64,000 nt of DNA from Pipra filicauda. Lineage: Eukaryota; Chordata; Aves; Passeriformes; Pipridae. A model generated the notes under the pieces. It searched no databases, had not been told where the DNA came from, and worked only from the letters and a program-made list of their open reading frames with translations. The DNA lies in assembly GCF_003945595.2 (NCBI RefSeq), contig NW_024104318.1, positions 496,001 to 560,000 of the forward strand, read 5' to 3'. This document shows positions 13,645 to 27,807 of the stretch, in pieces; the stretch's first letter is position 1, and each line of letters starts with the position of its first letter. A program made the translations under genes and the position numbers.

Positions 13645-16600
13645 GCTGACAAGCTGTTCCCCCAGCTAAGCCTGGGCACGGTGTGTATGACTTTTGAATC
13701 TGTCAATCAGAAGACTTTTAGCCAACCTAGTTCCCGAACTCAAACTGCTATCAGCAAGGACTCCTGTTAGGCTAAACCCTGAAGGTTTCTCAGAGCCAGA
13801 TCTGCTACAGAATGTTGTCACTCAGTGACATCAGCAAAGGCAGAGAGGAAATGTACTGTAATTTTGAATTTAAGTTTTCTGAGTTTTCTAAGTCATCAAG
13901 CAACTCTTTAGGGGACAAATAACAGCCACTGTATGGTTTTTTATTACAAAAGGGAAATTGGTGTAATTCATGTCAGACAGTGAGACTGTGCTTTGCTATG
14001 TAATGGGAAGGTGATACTGGATTTGACATTTGGTGAATACAGTCTAAGTTTATCAGATGGTTAATCAAATTGAACACCTCTACTGGCACCATCTTTTTGG
14101 ACAGTGATACTATTTGCTTTGATATTGAAAGCAAGAGCACTCCAGCTTTGCCATTTTTTTTAACACTGATCTGTAAACCAGTGTGGCTGGGAAAAAGGAA
14201 TTGCCATGATATTAAGGATCTTATTATTAAGGGCTCTTAGTGAGTTTGATTTAGTTCTACCCTGTCACAAGACGACTCTTTAAAAAAATTCTGGCAGTCA
14301 GATGTATTCAAGGACAAGTCAATTTGTTTTAATCCATGTGGAGGAGGGAACAAACTAGTGTCCCTTGTGGGAAGGAGTGAGCTATCTGAAAAAAAGTGAT
14401 GTAATTAATTTCCAAATCCCCCTCCAAGACTGAACTGTTATACACCTGCAGAATTTTGTGCACCTCTCAGACTTAGCACTCTTCCTTTCTTTTTATCCCC
14501 CTCACTCCATCTGTTCGTATAGCACCTGTATTTCTATGCCTCACTGACTCTCCATCTGTTTCCATAATTTGTATCTTTCTCCTCTGCTTATGGCCCTTAA
14601 AATTTATAATAGAAGTAGGGAGACATTAGGAATGAGTGCCTCAACATGTCCATCTGACAAAGTCTTTACACTAATGCTTTCAGTTCCTGCCTGCTGCAGG
14701 AACTCAAGCCTGTTCCTGCTACTCCAGGGCAGCTTTAGACTATTTCTAATAGCCCACCATCTGGTTCCTATAAGCAGTTAAATCTTATTTCACCCAGCTG
14801 TTGCTGCTGATGCAATTTGTACCTTTGTCCATGTACATTCTTCTCATTAGAGAGTACAATCCAACAGCAGGATCGTGCAGATCACTATGACCTGGTTTCT
14901 TGCTGCCAGTGACTGACTGGCTTAGCTCATGGTATACTGACAAAGTAGATTTCATTCTCAGCTGGATGTTACTAGCCTGGAGAAAAAAAGTATTTCTCTT
15001 TCTATGTTGATATTGGCCAGTTAGAAAGTTTATTCTCACCCTTCACTTTTCTTTCACGACAGATAAATTAGAAAAAAAATTAAAAAGCTGTGTGAAATAT
15101 AATGCCGGAAATTTATCCTGTAGTATATTAAAACTGCAACATATTAAGTGAAGATATAATTTCATTCATGTCTTTCATTAAAAAAATCATAAAATACACA
15201 CACATAAGCATATTTCTATAAATGCCATTAAAGTAACCGACATGCTTATGTTCTGCATTATAATATTCCATGAGGAAGCTGCATAAATGGACAGTATTAA
15301 GGCCTTGAGAACCTCAGAACTCCAGCTGTATTTTAACACAGATGATCTTAAATAAAGTCACAGCAATGGTTAATTATAGGGTGGTTCTGTAAGTATGCTG
15401 GCCAGATGAAAGGTAGCTTGTGTTCCTGCATCACGTATGATCTGGTGTGATGAGTGTTTGGTTACAGCTGCTGCTGTGCAACTGCTGGGAAAACTGACGA
15501 ATTGGCAATTTTTAAAAGAATGACCTGGGATGTATGAAAACTAGGAGAGATGAAGATTGTAACACCATTGTTGTAAGGGTGAAACTCAGATCACAAAGTG
15601 ACCGTTTTCCAAACTAAAAGTCATAGCCATTTTCTCATTGTACCCTCTGTCAATCAGCTGATTATCAAAATGGAAAATCTTCAAGAGTTATTATTCCAAA
15701 GGTCTGAGCCTCTCTGCCATTTTTAGTTTATCATAATGCAATTCAATCTGTCAGTGAATGTCACTTTGCTCATGTAGACTTTGCTTGTAATGCTTTCAGT
15801 GTAACAAAATATAGTCACTCCCACCATTTCTTAATCTTCTGCTGGTATTCAGGACATTTTAAGAAGGTGACCTAGTATCATTCTCTCAGGCATTCAGTTA
15901 ATCTGGTGCAAAAGAACTTTAAATAAGTAGCTGCTCTAGTCTGTTTTATTGCAGAAGACCTTCAGCTTTGCACAAATACAAATCCCCGTGCTGGACACCT
16001 AAGACATGAACTGGAAAAGATATGCGTGTGTATATATATATATAAATTTAATAAGTGTTACTTTGGGCTTTTACGATGCCTTTCATCTAACACTCTAAAA
16101 GTGCTGTAGAAACATTAACCCCCATATTACCCTTTGCACAGAAGTAAACATGAAACCCATGAAATACAAGTGACTTCTCAAGGTCACAGAACAAAGGTTA
16201 CAGTGTATTGTCTCTTAGGGATTCTGCTCTAATAACTAAGTTATAATCCCAAACCCTCAGAAAATAAGCAAAAAAACCCCATAGTAATTTTCAGTGGTCT
16301 GGTAGAACTGGCTGGAAATTAGGTGTAGTTCAGAAGACTGTAAAATAACCTCAATAAGGTGTGTAAGTTTAAAACTCACTTTACTTTTATATGGAATTAT
16401 AACAGTAATGAAATGAGATTGAACTCAAATGAATAATGAGATCTAAATTGAGAAATGGTGTGATAATGCTTTCCATGGTTCAATTAGTCAGCCATCTGTA
16501 GTACTTTCTACTAATAGTTACATTGCCTGGTTTAGAAGAGATTTAAACGCCTCTGTCTAGTTTTCAAGAACATGCACGCATTACACAAGAGATATTAGGC

Positions 16601-19600
16601 ATCGTGGGGAAAATATAACAGGAAATGTGTGTGCATTGACCCACATCCAACAGATCTCAGTTTAATACGAAGCCAGTCTGAATACTGAAATCATTAGCTG
16701 GAAAAAAAAATCTGAATATAACTGAAACTGCACCATGCATTTCCTCTGTAACCAGCTACTTGAAAACCTTATTTCAGATCTGAATACTGTTTTGCCTTCA
16801 GTGGCCATTTCCATCATGGAGACCCTGTTTGAATGTTGCCTGTTTTGTTCCCTCTCAGTAGGGCTAAGGCTAGGACTGTCTTCTGTCACACTGTAGAAGC
16901 ATTGAAAAGCACTGATTCCTAACATACAGATTTATCCTCAGTGTGGGACATTTTATCCTCCATATCTTGAGTTCATAAGGATCTCATTCTTCATCTAGGA
17001 GAGTTGAACAAGCTACAGAACTGGGATATTTTTATTATTATTAGACTGAGCTGATAAGAAAAGATGTTTCTGTACTGCAGAAGTATTGGTCTAAGGTGAG
17101 ATTCAGGTAACACCGGTTAGTGCAAGCTGAAGAAGGAAAAGCAAAACAGTTCTGTGTCCAAAGAAGAAATAGCTCTACTTGTAGTATTTTCTGAAACCTG
17201 ATATTAATCCAGAGAAGACTGGTGAGATGACACTCCATATTTAAAAATGGCTAATACTGAATTTTTAGAGTGTCAGAGGCAGGAATTCTTTTGCAAAAAG
17301 GAAAGTAAAACACTGAAGAAGGTTGGTTGTATGTTTCAGTTGGTGTTAGAAAGCAGTTAGTGTACTATCCAGGAGAAAAGGCAGTGGAAATACTCTTTTT
17401 TTAAGAAAAAAAGTTAACATAATCTAGGTTATGTCTTTATTGATAGTGGTAAAAACCTGGTAAATGTATTACTTTGTGATTCTTGTAATACACACGGAAG
17501 TGTGTTGCATTGACACATCAGTCACCTCCTAATTAGTTGCCAGTGCCTGTCACTGAAAGGGCAATAGCCTGATGCACAATGAACAAAGTGTATTGCCTAA
17601 ATACTGTCTATTGAAATAGTATTTATTTATATTAATGGTAACCTGCCCTTGATAAACTTTCATAGTCCTATTGCTCTGTTGCAGTTAGTTAATAATTTAC
17701 TCATGACCACTTGTCTCTAAATAGCTGAATCTTTCCGCAAACAAAAGAGGAAGTGTTTTATAAACATTTTTTTATATAAGGAGGGTGGGGTTTCTTCCAG
17801 GAAAGCAATGTAGTAGTGAGCTGGCTTTGTCTGTGGGAGTGAGCATTAGTACCCCTGAAATTCTAATGTAACTTTTCTTGTTTTAACACAGACTGAATAC
17901 TGTACTGCCACAGCTTCTCTGGGACCACAGTAAGACCACTGAAGTACTGATTATTTCATGTTATAGAATCTTAATATGGCTGTAGGTTCCTCTAGCACTT
18001 CAAATGATAACTTCTTAATTTTGGGTGATAAACACATGACATGGCTTTTCTTTTTCACCTGCCTTGATCCTAAAAGACATAGAATGATAATAGAACTTCA
18101 TCTCTTCACCAATCTAAAAAGTTCTAGGTTACCCATTTCTTGATACAAAAAGAAAACACTTGAAACATGACACTGTGGAAATTCAGAGGAAGTAACAAGT
18201 CTTGATAACAAGCTTAGTAAAGTTGATAATACTAAATGATACTTTATAATACACATTTAACAATAGGCACGATTAATGAAAAACAGATCAAGTTCAAGTA
18301 CCATGAACCTATGTAAACATTAAAAGTATTCTAACCATTGCAGTTAGCAATAGACTTTATATATCAGTTTCTCATATACTAAGGGTAGTTGAGCAATAAA
18401 GTATTATCACATGTATAACAGTGAACTTCCTTTTAGTAGAGGAGATGCTGGGAAAACCTGTTGTGCGAGATAAAGTAATATAATACACAAGAGTTTATTG
18501 TCAGAGACTTTGACTGGGACTTGACTGAGATGGTGAATAGGTGGAAGGTTTGTGATTAATATGTCTCACATTTAAATACTGTTTAGTATTCCATTGCCTA
18601 AACCTGCATGTTAATTAATAATTAAAAATTATCTTCAGAATATCCACCTGTGAACATTTATGAAAATAAATGCTTTATTATGCTTTTCCTCAAAAATATT
18701 GCTCCACCGATTAAAAATTAGCCTGTCTAACTATTATTAGATATGCACATGTAAATTATTACTATATATCCACTATAGATATTATTACTAGATATTAGTA
18801 TATATGCTTCATTGATGCAGCTACAGACTTGTATTCAAAAGAAAAACTGCACCCACTGCAGAAGACAGAAAGAATCTATGCCTTTTCTCAAATAACTTAT
18901 CTTAGTTCTGACCATAGGTTGAATTACAATTAGCTTATGAGAGGAAACAGAAATTAACGTCTGCCTGCAGATCAGATTAAATTAAAGCCATGAATATGAG
19001 TAGATGCAGCATATGAGACTACTCAGTTAATAAAGCTTCATTCTACCATTGTTATATTGCCCACAGGCTGCAGCTGAAGGTCAAAACCAGACTTCATTTT
19101 GTTGGTTGCCATTAGGTATCCCAACATTCCACTGAATTTAACAAAGATAAAAAATTATATGTGCTGTTGGAAAATACTTCCTTTTTAAGTCAGCATTCAT
19201 TTTGGCCTTGAATTCAATGATTTTTAATTCAGCCTGAGGATATGTTGTTTTATAGCCTGCTGCAGACTTAGTACTGCATATAAGACTGCTGCATTAGCAG
19301 AGCTCTGTCATTTGACACTTAGCTGTGACTACTGCTATATATTTGATCCTTAGCATCACCATTGACTTGTGAGAGGACATATTTGGATCTATCAGTGAGA
19401 AAACAGAATATTATGTCTTTAGAATACTATTTCAAAGATTAATCTTATATCAGGAATCACTGATTCCTTCAAAAATTGTGACTAAGTTGGGTATTACTTT
19501 TTCGTTATTTTGTTAATTGAAAAACGTATAGTTCCAAACAGAAAAGAAAATACTAAACTGTATTAATTCTGGAATTAAAGGTCACCTTTATATTGCACGC

Positions 19601-22600
19601 TGGCAAATACAACCTCAGTAAGAAGTAAGTGCTGATGAAGTCAGCAAAGCAATTAAGGACATGACTCCTACACAACCTCTTCAGCTTACTAGTCACTTAA
19701 TCATACAAGGTGTCGAGCCTTGTCACCATGGACCTAAAAAACATGCTTAATTTTAAACATGTGACTCGGTTACAGGATTCTGTGAGATTACTTGTGCATA
19801 ACATTAGACACCTGTTTAAATGCTTTGCTGGAACAAAGCAGGAATGTTCAGCATTTTGCAGGATTGCATGCTAACTGGGTTTTACCTCATCCTCCTATTA
19901 GAAAAACACTTTGGTGGATATATGCTTATATAGTGGGAAGAGAAAGAGCATCTTCTGATTATGTTGAGATTCAGCGTTTCAAACCTTACTGTAAGGGCTG
20001 ATGTTTGATAATGAAAGATTTATTTTATTCTAATTTATTTTCAGTTGCAAATTGCCAGTTCTCAGCTGTTCAGCTCCAGACTGCCGTGAGAGACAAGAAA
20101 GCAAAGCAGGTCATTGCAAATGCTGCTCTTCCTGAATTATGTTGAGGCTATTGTCAAAAATAAACACCAAGTTCCTAAATGTGAATATATCCTGGGGAGA
20201 GCAAAGTGTAAGTGTCATAATGAGCTGCAAAAAAATTGAGTGGCTGCTTGTAAACATATGGTCTCCCCTTTATGGTTTTAGTATTCCTGGTGTCTGATTT
20301 TTCAGTGTTAAGCAGATTTACACCTCATGGACATCAAGCTAGCTAGTATTCAGAGCTGTTCTCAGTGGCTGGTTTCAGTACACATACATATTCACATTTT
20401 TGTTTGGTTTTCTCATTTAGCTGGCTTTTATGAAAATTTCCATTGGCCTATTTGGAGTAGAGCAGCACTACTGTTCTGCTACTATTACTTTGCTCCCCAA
20501 GTAATTTAAATTGTACACAACAGATTTTGGAGGCCTACAGTATGTTAAGGCTGGCATCTGTTTTCAGGAATGACTTGTAGAGCTTCCATTGTAGGGGCTC
20601 TGATTCTACCAGCAATGCCTCTCTGCAAGTGCCATGTGGCAAAGTTGGCTGCTGGACTTAAAAGAGAATTGCCCAAAGAAAACAGGCATCTTTAGATTTA
20701 TATTTTACAATTACACTTTTTTCCCTCCATTCCCTTTTAGTCATTTCTTAGAAGGGCTAGAGTCAAAGATAAATGGTTCCTAGAAACAAGTAAATAAAGC
20801 TACCTAGCCTACACAATTCCAATATGCAAGATATCAGGTAAAGTGAATAGAAAAATGCTAAAAGGTGAGGCAATAAATATTTAGTTCTCCAAATTAAATT
20901 AATTAGAAAAATTTTATATCGGTCTATGTGATCACTATTATGGCAATATCTGAGCAGTTCTGGACTTCTTGGTTTATAGCTAGCAGTCATAGTCACAGAG
21001 TGAACACTGCTGTTGGAAACTGCACAAAGGTATGGGGGACACTCATACTGCTGTGTGTTTTCATAATTATGGCACGTACAGAACCTATGTATTTCCTGTA
21101 CTACTATAACAGTTTCTGTATTGCTCCATTTGAAGTTTCTGGGCGTATCTGGAAAGCCCAATGAGTGCCAATATTTATACAAAGAATGAGACAGCTTCCA
21201 CAAAACAAAAGGGGTGCAGAAAGAAGTCCTGGCATTGCCCTGATACGTTTTCAGGGTGATGTTGCTGTCTTGATTTGATACAACACAACAAAACCAACAC
21301 AAAGCAGTGTCAGAAAAAATTTACCCTGCTTCTTCTTACTTGTACCTGCAGCTATTCTTTGCACACCACTTATTTCTCTGTTGTTCTGTTATCATCATTT
21401 CGTACAGGGTGAAGAGTTTACTGCTTCTTTCTATGGTTTGGTCATCAGGGCCCACTCAAAAAAAGGGGAACTAATGGCTTAAGAGAGACGTTGTAAAGGT
21501 CTTTTTCTTCATGTGTTTTGTTTTAGGTATTGTTGATGCATTCATTAACTGCTGTTTCTGTATCTCTCCTTGTTAGTCTACCTGCGCTTCATAGTGGTTG
21601 CTACTATTCTGTCTTCAGAATATCCTGATATGTTTCTAATTTCTTCTTTCCTGTGGCAAAATCCCTGATTGGAAGGAAAAATAATTAGTACCAACGGTAA
21701 TAAACAGGTTCTGATTCACAGGAGTCAAGAGTATTTTAAGTGTGTGGATTGATATTTATTAAATGCACTTACAGACCTCAGAGGATATAATATAGCTTAA
21801 TTAATATCACTCCTGAGATCATAATTTCTGCTGTCACATTTTTTCAGATGCCAGCCATGTGTTAACGTTCCATTAATGCATAAACCATACACATTTTGCA
21901 GTAATAAGTGGTTCTACTGGCAAGAAATATCTAATCAAATATCATGTGATTTGGTAAACCTGGAAAGAAGAAAATGAGGATGAGGAACTACACTTAGGTC
22001 TAACTCTTAAATAAAATACAAGGATATTCATGACTTGCTTTATTAAAATAAAAAAAAGGCCAAAGAAAATGTTCTATGTTTGCAATATTCATTTGTATTA
22101 AATTCCTATTCATACCATATGGATTAGCGTGGACAAGGGCTTTTCTTTAATATTTTATTTGGCTGGATTGAGTGCAAGGGTTCCAGTACTCTGGAGGTGA
22201 TCACTCGGAATGACTGGGTGACCCATTAAAGCATTCTGCTGAGGTATGTCTTTGTCCTGCCAGCTGGAGGATTTTGCCAGGGTTAAGTGCCAAAATAGAT
22301 CTCAATACGAAAGTTTTAACTAATTCAAGGAAATCGTTACGTAACCTCACTGCCAAGAATAGTGTTCACGTATACGGTTACAGAGAGATGTGATGAGGTT
22401 GAATATATTCCTATTTGCAAAGTACTTTGATAAGAAGGTGTTGCAGCGTACAATATATTATCATGCTAAATATGTACCTCAGTCTTTGAACAGGGATTGG
22501 GCAGATGCAAAGTAAGCTAAACAGAATTTTCAATTAACGTGCACTGAAATAGCTTGTCTGAATTCTATGAAAGGAACAATCGCTAAAGATAATTATTTGC

Positions 22601-25600
22601 CATATGCAAATATATTGTTATATGCATATTAGTATCATCTCCTGTTAATATTTCCTCTTCAGAGCCTTTAAGACAAGGACACCAGATCCAAACTTAAGTG
22701 TGTTTTACATCAGCAGGGGCTCTTCCTCAGCGTCTGAGAGAGCAAACATTTTGCATTACAACAAAAATCTCTCAGAATTATTTCATGATACTGTTTTGTT
22801 TCCAGTATCAACCTAATCACTACAATGTATTATTTTTCACTCTGCTCCCAGAGCAAAGTAGGAAGAGTGAAGAATAGTATTAAACTGAGGCTCAGAGTTA
22901 AATATGCAATACATCTGTGCTTATATGTAAAATCTGGTTGATATTGTGTCTCTAGCATTTGAAGTCAAGACCAAGTGCCCCAGTGACCTCAGGAACACAG
23001 ATATAGCCTCTTGACTAGTAGAACCTTGGATTTTTTGTTTTATGGTATTTCTGTGTGTAAGTGCTTGCCCTGCCACACCACTAACATTACATAAAAGCCA
23101 ACAGCGTGTTCTACAGGGACAACACAAATCCAAAGGAGGCTGTTGGTCACAGTCATTATTTAATGCTGGTTACATCTGTATAAGGTAACAACAGCACATC
23201 CTATATGAGATTGTTCACCTGAAGACTGGTGTTGCAGAGAATAAATGCATACTTAATTGTTAGAACTTTGGCTTTTTACATTGGAAAGTATTCACCTTTA
23301 GAGAACCTTAAGCTGCTTCTTTAACATTTACTCTGTACCTTTAATCAAATGGTAAGGTTTTATATAACCATTAAACAAAAAAGTTGTGGTAAAAAAGTTT
23401 ATGGTATATTGGTACATAAAGGCTTTTAGCCTTTTTTAATATAATTTCCCTCTAGATAATAACATGCAGTTGTTTTCTATCATTTCCCCAGACCCAGACC
23501 AAATGCTTTTAGGCAAAACTGGGGAGTACACATTTATTCTCTCACATTTCACTTAAGAAAAAAAATTGTTCTTTGTATAATGTAGTCATCATTTAGAGAA
23601 CACATAAATCTTACACTGTTATTCCATTCATAGGGTTTTTTTTCCAAATTGCCATGCCAAATTAATCCCTGGTGCAATACTGTGTCACCAGTGAAGCTGT
23701 GCCACTTACTTGCTTGGACTCTTTAGTTTCAATTGAAAGATTTATCATTGCAGAGTTTCTTTGTCTTCCGTAGATGCATCCTTGGAAACCCTGACTGTTT
23801 TGCTGTTATTGTCTCCTTTATATACTTTATGCTTTCCTTCTTTTTTAATCATGGTTTCCTTTAATGGAACACACAGAAAGTTTTCTCATATAAGAAAAAT
23901 AAAAATTCCACTCTGATTTATACCTGACTCATATAAATACAGTTATGCAACTTTATTTAGCTTTGTTGTGTTTATTACACTTAATTAAATAATTTGTTAT
24001 TGATAATGAGTAATTTTGCAAGTTGTATTATAATAAAATGGAATAGCTTGTTCTTCCTCATACCAAGAATGTCCTAGGTGTTGGAATCATTGATGAATAG
24101 AGGTGGGGGTTTTAATTGCAAAGATCTAGGTTTGATGAATATTTTAAATACTTTGCCAGTAATACTGTACACAGAATATCCACAAGAGGGAACTGTTTTA
24201 CATAGAGAGGAGCAATTTCCTTGCTGCTAAAACACTGTTTTCTGGAACCAAACCCTCCAGAATTATGTTGAGTTGGCATGATTGTGTCCTTGACTATGCT
24301 ATATGGTAGCAACAGGAAAAATACAGGTAAGCACAGTGTTTGTTATCTTCTGTAAATAGTACTGTTAAATAAATTTTGAGCTCTTGTGTTGAAATATTAG
24401 ATAGACAACTAATCTGAAAACTAATACATGGAAGTTTTCTGTTTGCTTGGAATAGATCTCTCCAGGAAACAGAGCTGGAAAATCCTGTTTAATCTGAAGG
24501 CAACACAAAATGCCATTGTTGCCTCAATAAATGAAGCAGGCTTTCTCAAATTTTGCTTTATAAAACCTACACTAGAAAGCAGGCCTTTTCTGATTCACAA
24601 AGGAGTAAGCTCAAATGGGATATTGTGAGGGATATTCATTCAAGGATCAGTTGTGTCTATGAATAGGTGAACAAAATACAAAGTTACGTACTTTGCTTTG
24701 TCTCTCACAGATAATTCCTCTTAAGCAAACTTTTCACTGGCAAGGTAAGTCTCACCAATTGATATCAATATTTACTTTTTAGTGTGAGTTTCATCATAAA
24801 TATTTGGAGAACTGAGCCATATTTATGTAAATAAAAGTTTTGTTTATATAGAGAACAGAAAAGGTTTCCCCCTGGATATATAGTATGTATATAGCATATA
24901 CACAGTATATGTAATGTTCGTGTTTGTTGGGTTATGAATAGTTCTTAACCATCAGAACTTAAAACAGCTTTTTACAAGTGATCACAATAAATCTCCTACC
25001 CTGTCTAAGTCTGTGTATAAATTTTGTGTGAACACGTTCAAATAAAATTATTTTAATATACAGACTATATTCTGTAGTGTTCTTGCTTTGCTTTAGTCCG
25101 AATTTTTCTTTAGGACTGTTCTTTGTGGGTACAGTGCTATGGGGATGATATTTTAGAAGTGCCTAATGATCCTGTTTGCATCTGGACTGCTCTTCAAACC
25201 GCTGTCTGCAGCACTGAGCTGCAGCAGTACACAGAGTCAAATAAATACCTTTGAACTCATACCTTCTGAATGCATAAAGCAAGAAAACATATTTTCAGGC
25301 TGCAGCACCTCTGTCAAATCTTCTGGGCTGTCTCAACAGCAAGAGAAGACATATGTCATGTCTGTGGCTTCAGAGACTCATCCCTTGTTATCTGCCAGAT
25401 CAGAATATATAAGAAATTTCATCATGCAAAAGCCTTCCCTGGGATATGCTGTGCAGCTGCTCTTCATTGTCCCAGTCTTTCAAAGTGCACAGGGTTTGTG
25501 GTTTCTATTAGCTGTAAGAGTGCCTGTAAGTACCTGGCGCTTCTGAAGATCAGACATCAAGTGGCTGTGTTACGATGCTCCTGCCCTTGTTCCACTCCTG

Positions 25601-26607
25601 ATGTTTGCTGATGGATAAAAGGATTCGTAGGTATGTGTGCAGCTGTGAAAAGGGTGCTGCTTGAGCACCGACCCGGGAATGTCGAGCAAATGACCATCAG
25701 GACTAGGTTCTGAGCCCAGGACCCAAAGTATGTGATCCTGTCAGAACACTACTTTGTGGCCCAGGTGGCTTTCTAGCTGTGGAGAGGGTTGGTAATGAAA
25801 AGACATGTGAGGGGGGCACTGCTGTGGCAGTGCAGTCTGGGGTTGCATGTGGCTGCTGTGACATGCAGTTTCTTTTCAATCTGACTTGTTTTCTGCATCT
25901 AGAAATCTTCAGCTGACTATCTGTTTTCCTCCAGGACAGAGCAATATAGTATATTTCTCACTTGTATACACCTCTATATTATTATCTTTCTCTATTCAGA
26001 GGCCTCTATTAAACGCCTCTTGAAAAAGGAGGCCTTCTCTTGAAGGAACAGACTGGAGTGAGACATTATGATAAACTCATGGAGCTAGACAAATGGTGGT
26101 GTTATTGCACGAGAAAATTGAGGGTGAGAGGGCTAGAGAGCCCCATAAAAAGCTTTGGGAAGTTATAAAAACTCATTACCATCACTTAAGTAGAAACAAA
26201 AACAAACCCCAGATAGATGCAGAAACAGAAACTACTAGTAGTAAAGGTTAAGAGATTACTATTTCATAATGGTGGCTCTCTGCTGGTGTAGCGACTAGAT
26301 AAGATGGGGGAATGTCACGCACACAAAGGCTGCTGTATTTTACCCTTGGAAAGCTGTCAAGAGGATCTGCATAATACTTTGTACTCAGTGAGCAGACCAT
26401 GTGCCAAATGGAGATTTTGATTTATATATAAATAAATACATCTACAGACATATAAATTCCTCTGCTTTTCAACGTGAATCCGAAAATAAGGTAGGAGACA
26501 ACTAGTCAGATTTTCTTGCTGGCTTGCCCTCTCCCCTCCCTCCCCAAGCGTGTAATTTTAAATTGCTATTTATATTTCTAAGGGTTAATTTCAGGAATGT
26601 TCTTGGG
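13645..26607. other. Gene-free upstream DNA proximal to KCNMA1
   Basis: About 13 kb of AT-rich DNA between the SINE and the CpG island. It contains a TG/TA microsatellite near 16.03 kb and several AT-rich stretches (for example 18720-18800 and 24880-24915). The longest ORF is a 179-codon minus-strand frame at 20763-21302 that matches nothing I recognise. At 25166-25611 two plus-strand frames stay open together (126 and 113 codons), again without a recognised product. Promoter-proximal enhancers of KCNMA1 could lie here but none can be named. Confidence 0.55.
16027..16044. repeat. TG/TA dinucleotide microsatellite
   Basis: A short GTGTG run passes directly into about six TA repeats. A simple-sequence locus with no other visible role. 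Confidence 0.85.
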
Positions 26608-26951
26608 ATGCGCGGCAATTTACGGTTTGCGTTTGCGGAGCGCGTTCGCAGTACTTCCCCGTGTCAATTAAAGATAATCCACGAATGCTTTTAGCGGAAA
26701 AAACCCCCACGCCACGGTTCCCCGATGTTTATTTCACGCTCCCTTACCGCGTTTCCATGCCAGCCCCCCTCCCTCCCCCGCCGTGCGCATCCCCGGGCAC
26801 CTGCTGCTGCAGCTCAACCTCCTCCCGCGGGCCCCGAGCGCGCCCCCCTGTCCCCCCTGCTCCCTTTCCCTGCCCCGCGGCTGCAGCCCCGGCCCCGAAG
26901 GCGCCGTTCCGGCCGGGCTGCGGAGGGGTCCCCGCGCTCGCCCATCGCAGC

Positions 26952-26985
26952 GGGGGAGGGATGCGGGAGATGGGATGCGGGAGAT
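26952..26985 (+). repeat. 14-bp tandem duplication forming a G-quadruplex motif
   Basis: A 14-bp unit, GGGATGCGGGAGAT, occurs twice without interruption (26958-26971 and 26972-26985), preceded by another run of five Gs. Together these give at least five G-tracts of three or more with loops of one to four bases on the plus strand, which fits the usual G-quadruplex pattern. It lies near the upstream edge of the CpG island, probably in the promoter rather than the transcript. Confidence 0.75.
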
Positions 26986-27331
26986 GCGCGCGGGGGCCCG
27001 GCGGGGGCCGGGGCCGTGACAGCGCCGTGCGTTGGCCGCTGCGTCATGACATCCTCCGAACCGGCCCCGCGCACGGCCGGCGCGGGGGGGCCGCCGCCGC
27101 CTGCCCCCGCCCCACCGCGGCTGCGGAGAGCGCGGAGAGCGCGGCGGCGATGGACGCGCCGGGGCCGGCGGGACTTGTTGGACCGGCAGCTCCCCGGCGC
27201 GGCCGGGCACCGCCTCGCCGCCACCTGTGAAGCGCCTCGGCGACACACAGCCCCCACCGCTCCCGCCTCGCCGTCCTCCGGAGCGGTCGCTCGGCGCCTC
27301 GGCGGCCCCGGGAGCGGGACCGAGCGGCCGC

Positions 27332-27340
27332 GGGGCGGGG
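27332..27340 (+). promoter_or_regulatory. GC box (Sp1/KLF type)
   Basis: An exact GGGGCGGGG lies about 1 kb upstream of the KCNMA1 start codon in the densest part of the CpG island. A second GGGGCGGG is at 27530-27537. Such sites are common in CpG-island promoters, and occupancy is inferred. Confidence 0.5.
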
Positions 27341-27611
27341 AGCGCGGCGGGCGCTGCCCATGGGGCGCCGGGAGCCCGCCTGAGCCGGCGCCCCCCACCC
27401 GCGGCGGCAGCGGCAGCGCGGCACCCCCGGCCGGCCCGGCACCCCCGCCCCGCGGGGCCGTGGATGCGCCCCCGGAGGGGCCGCGGCTGCAGGAGCGGGG
27501 CCGTCGCGTCCCCCGGCGGCCGATAGGGAGGGGCGGGAGCCGGCGGCGCCGCTGCGCGTGTGGGAGCAACAGCCTGAGCGACAGCCGGGCCCTGGAGAGA
27601 GCTCCCGAAGG

Positions 27612-27668
27612 ATGGGCGAGGAGGCGGCGGCAGCGCACGCACAGATGGGCCAGCGGAGGATGAATTAG
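27612..27668 (+). promoter_or_regulatory. Upstream ORF 1 in the presumed KCNMA1 leader (18 codons)
   Basis: An ATG with A at -3 and G at +4 (good Kozak context) opens an 18-residue Ala/Gln-rich frame ending in TAG. If transcription begins upstream of it, it would be the first strong initiation site met by scanning ribosomes and could dampen translation of the channel. The peptide itself has no recognisable features. Its presence in the mRNA depends on the unknown start site. Confidence 0.4.
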
Positions 27669-27773
27669 GAGCCACAGGAGGCTGCTACCGGCACCGAGGG
27701 GGGAAGAGGAGAGGAAGGGGCTGGACTTGGAAGAGGAGGAGGAGGAGGGTGCGCGGGGGGGACTGAGTATCGC

Positions 27774-27807
27774 TAATAACAAGTTAAAGACTAATAACAA
27801 TAATAAC
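27774..27807 (+). promoter_or_regulatory. TAATAAC cluster, candidate QKI/STAR-protein RNA element
   Basis: Three TAATAAC copies (27774-27780, 27792-27798, 27801-27807) form an AT-rich patch inside the GC-rich leader. The segment 27790-27795 reads ACTAAT, matching the ACUAAY core of the QKI response element, with UAAU and UAAC half-sites a few bases downstream at 27801-27807. This is the bipartite arrangement described for QKI binding. The motif match is seen directly; that QKI or a related STAR protein binds is inference. Confidence 0.4.

Noticed and set aside
26725..27800. Very long overlapping ORFs on both strands (312 codons plus; 313 and 328 codons minus) in the GC-rich block
   Set aside because: Stop codons are AT-rich, so a dense CpG island keeps several frames open at once. 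The translations are Pro/Arg/Ala/Gly low-complexity and overlap one another on both strands; no domain is visible.
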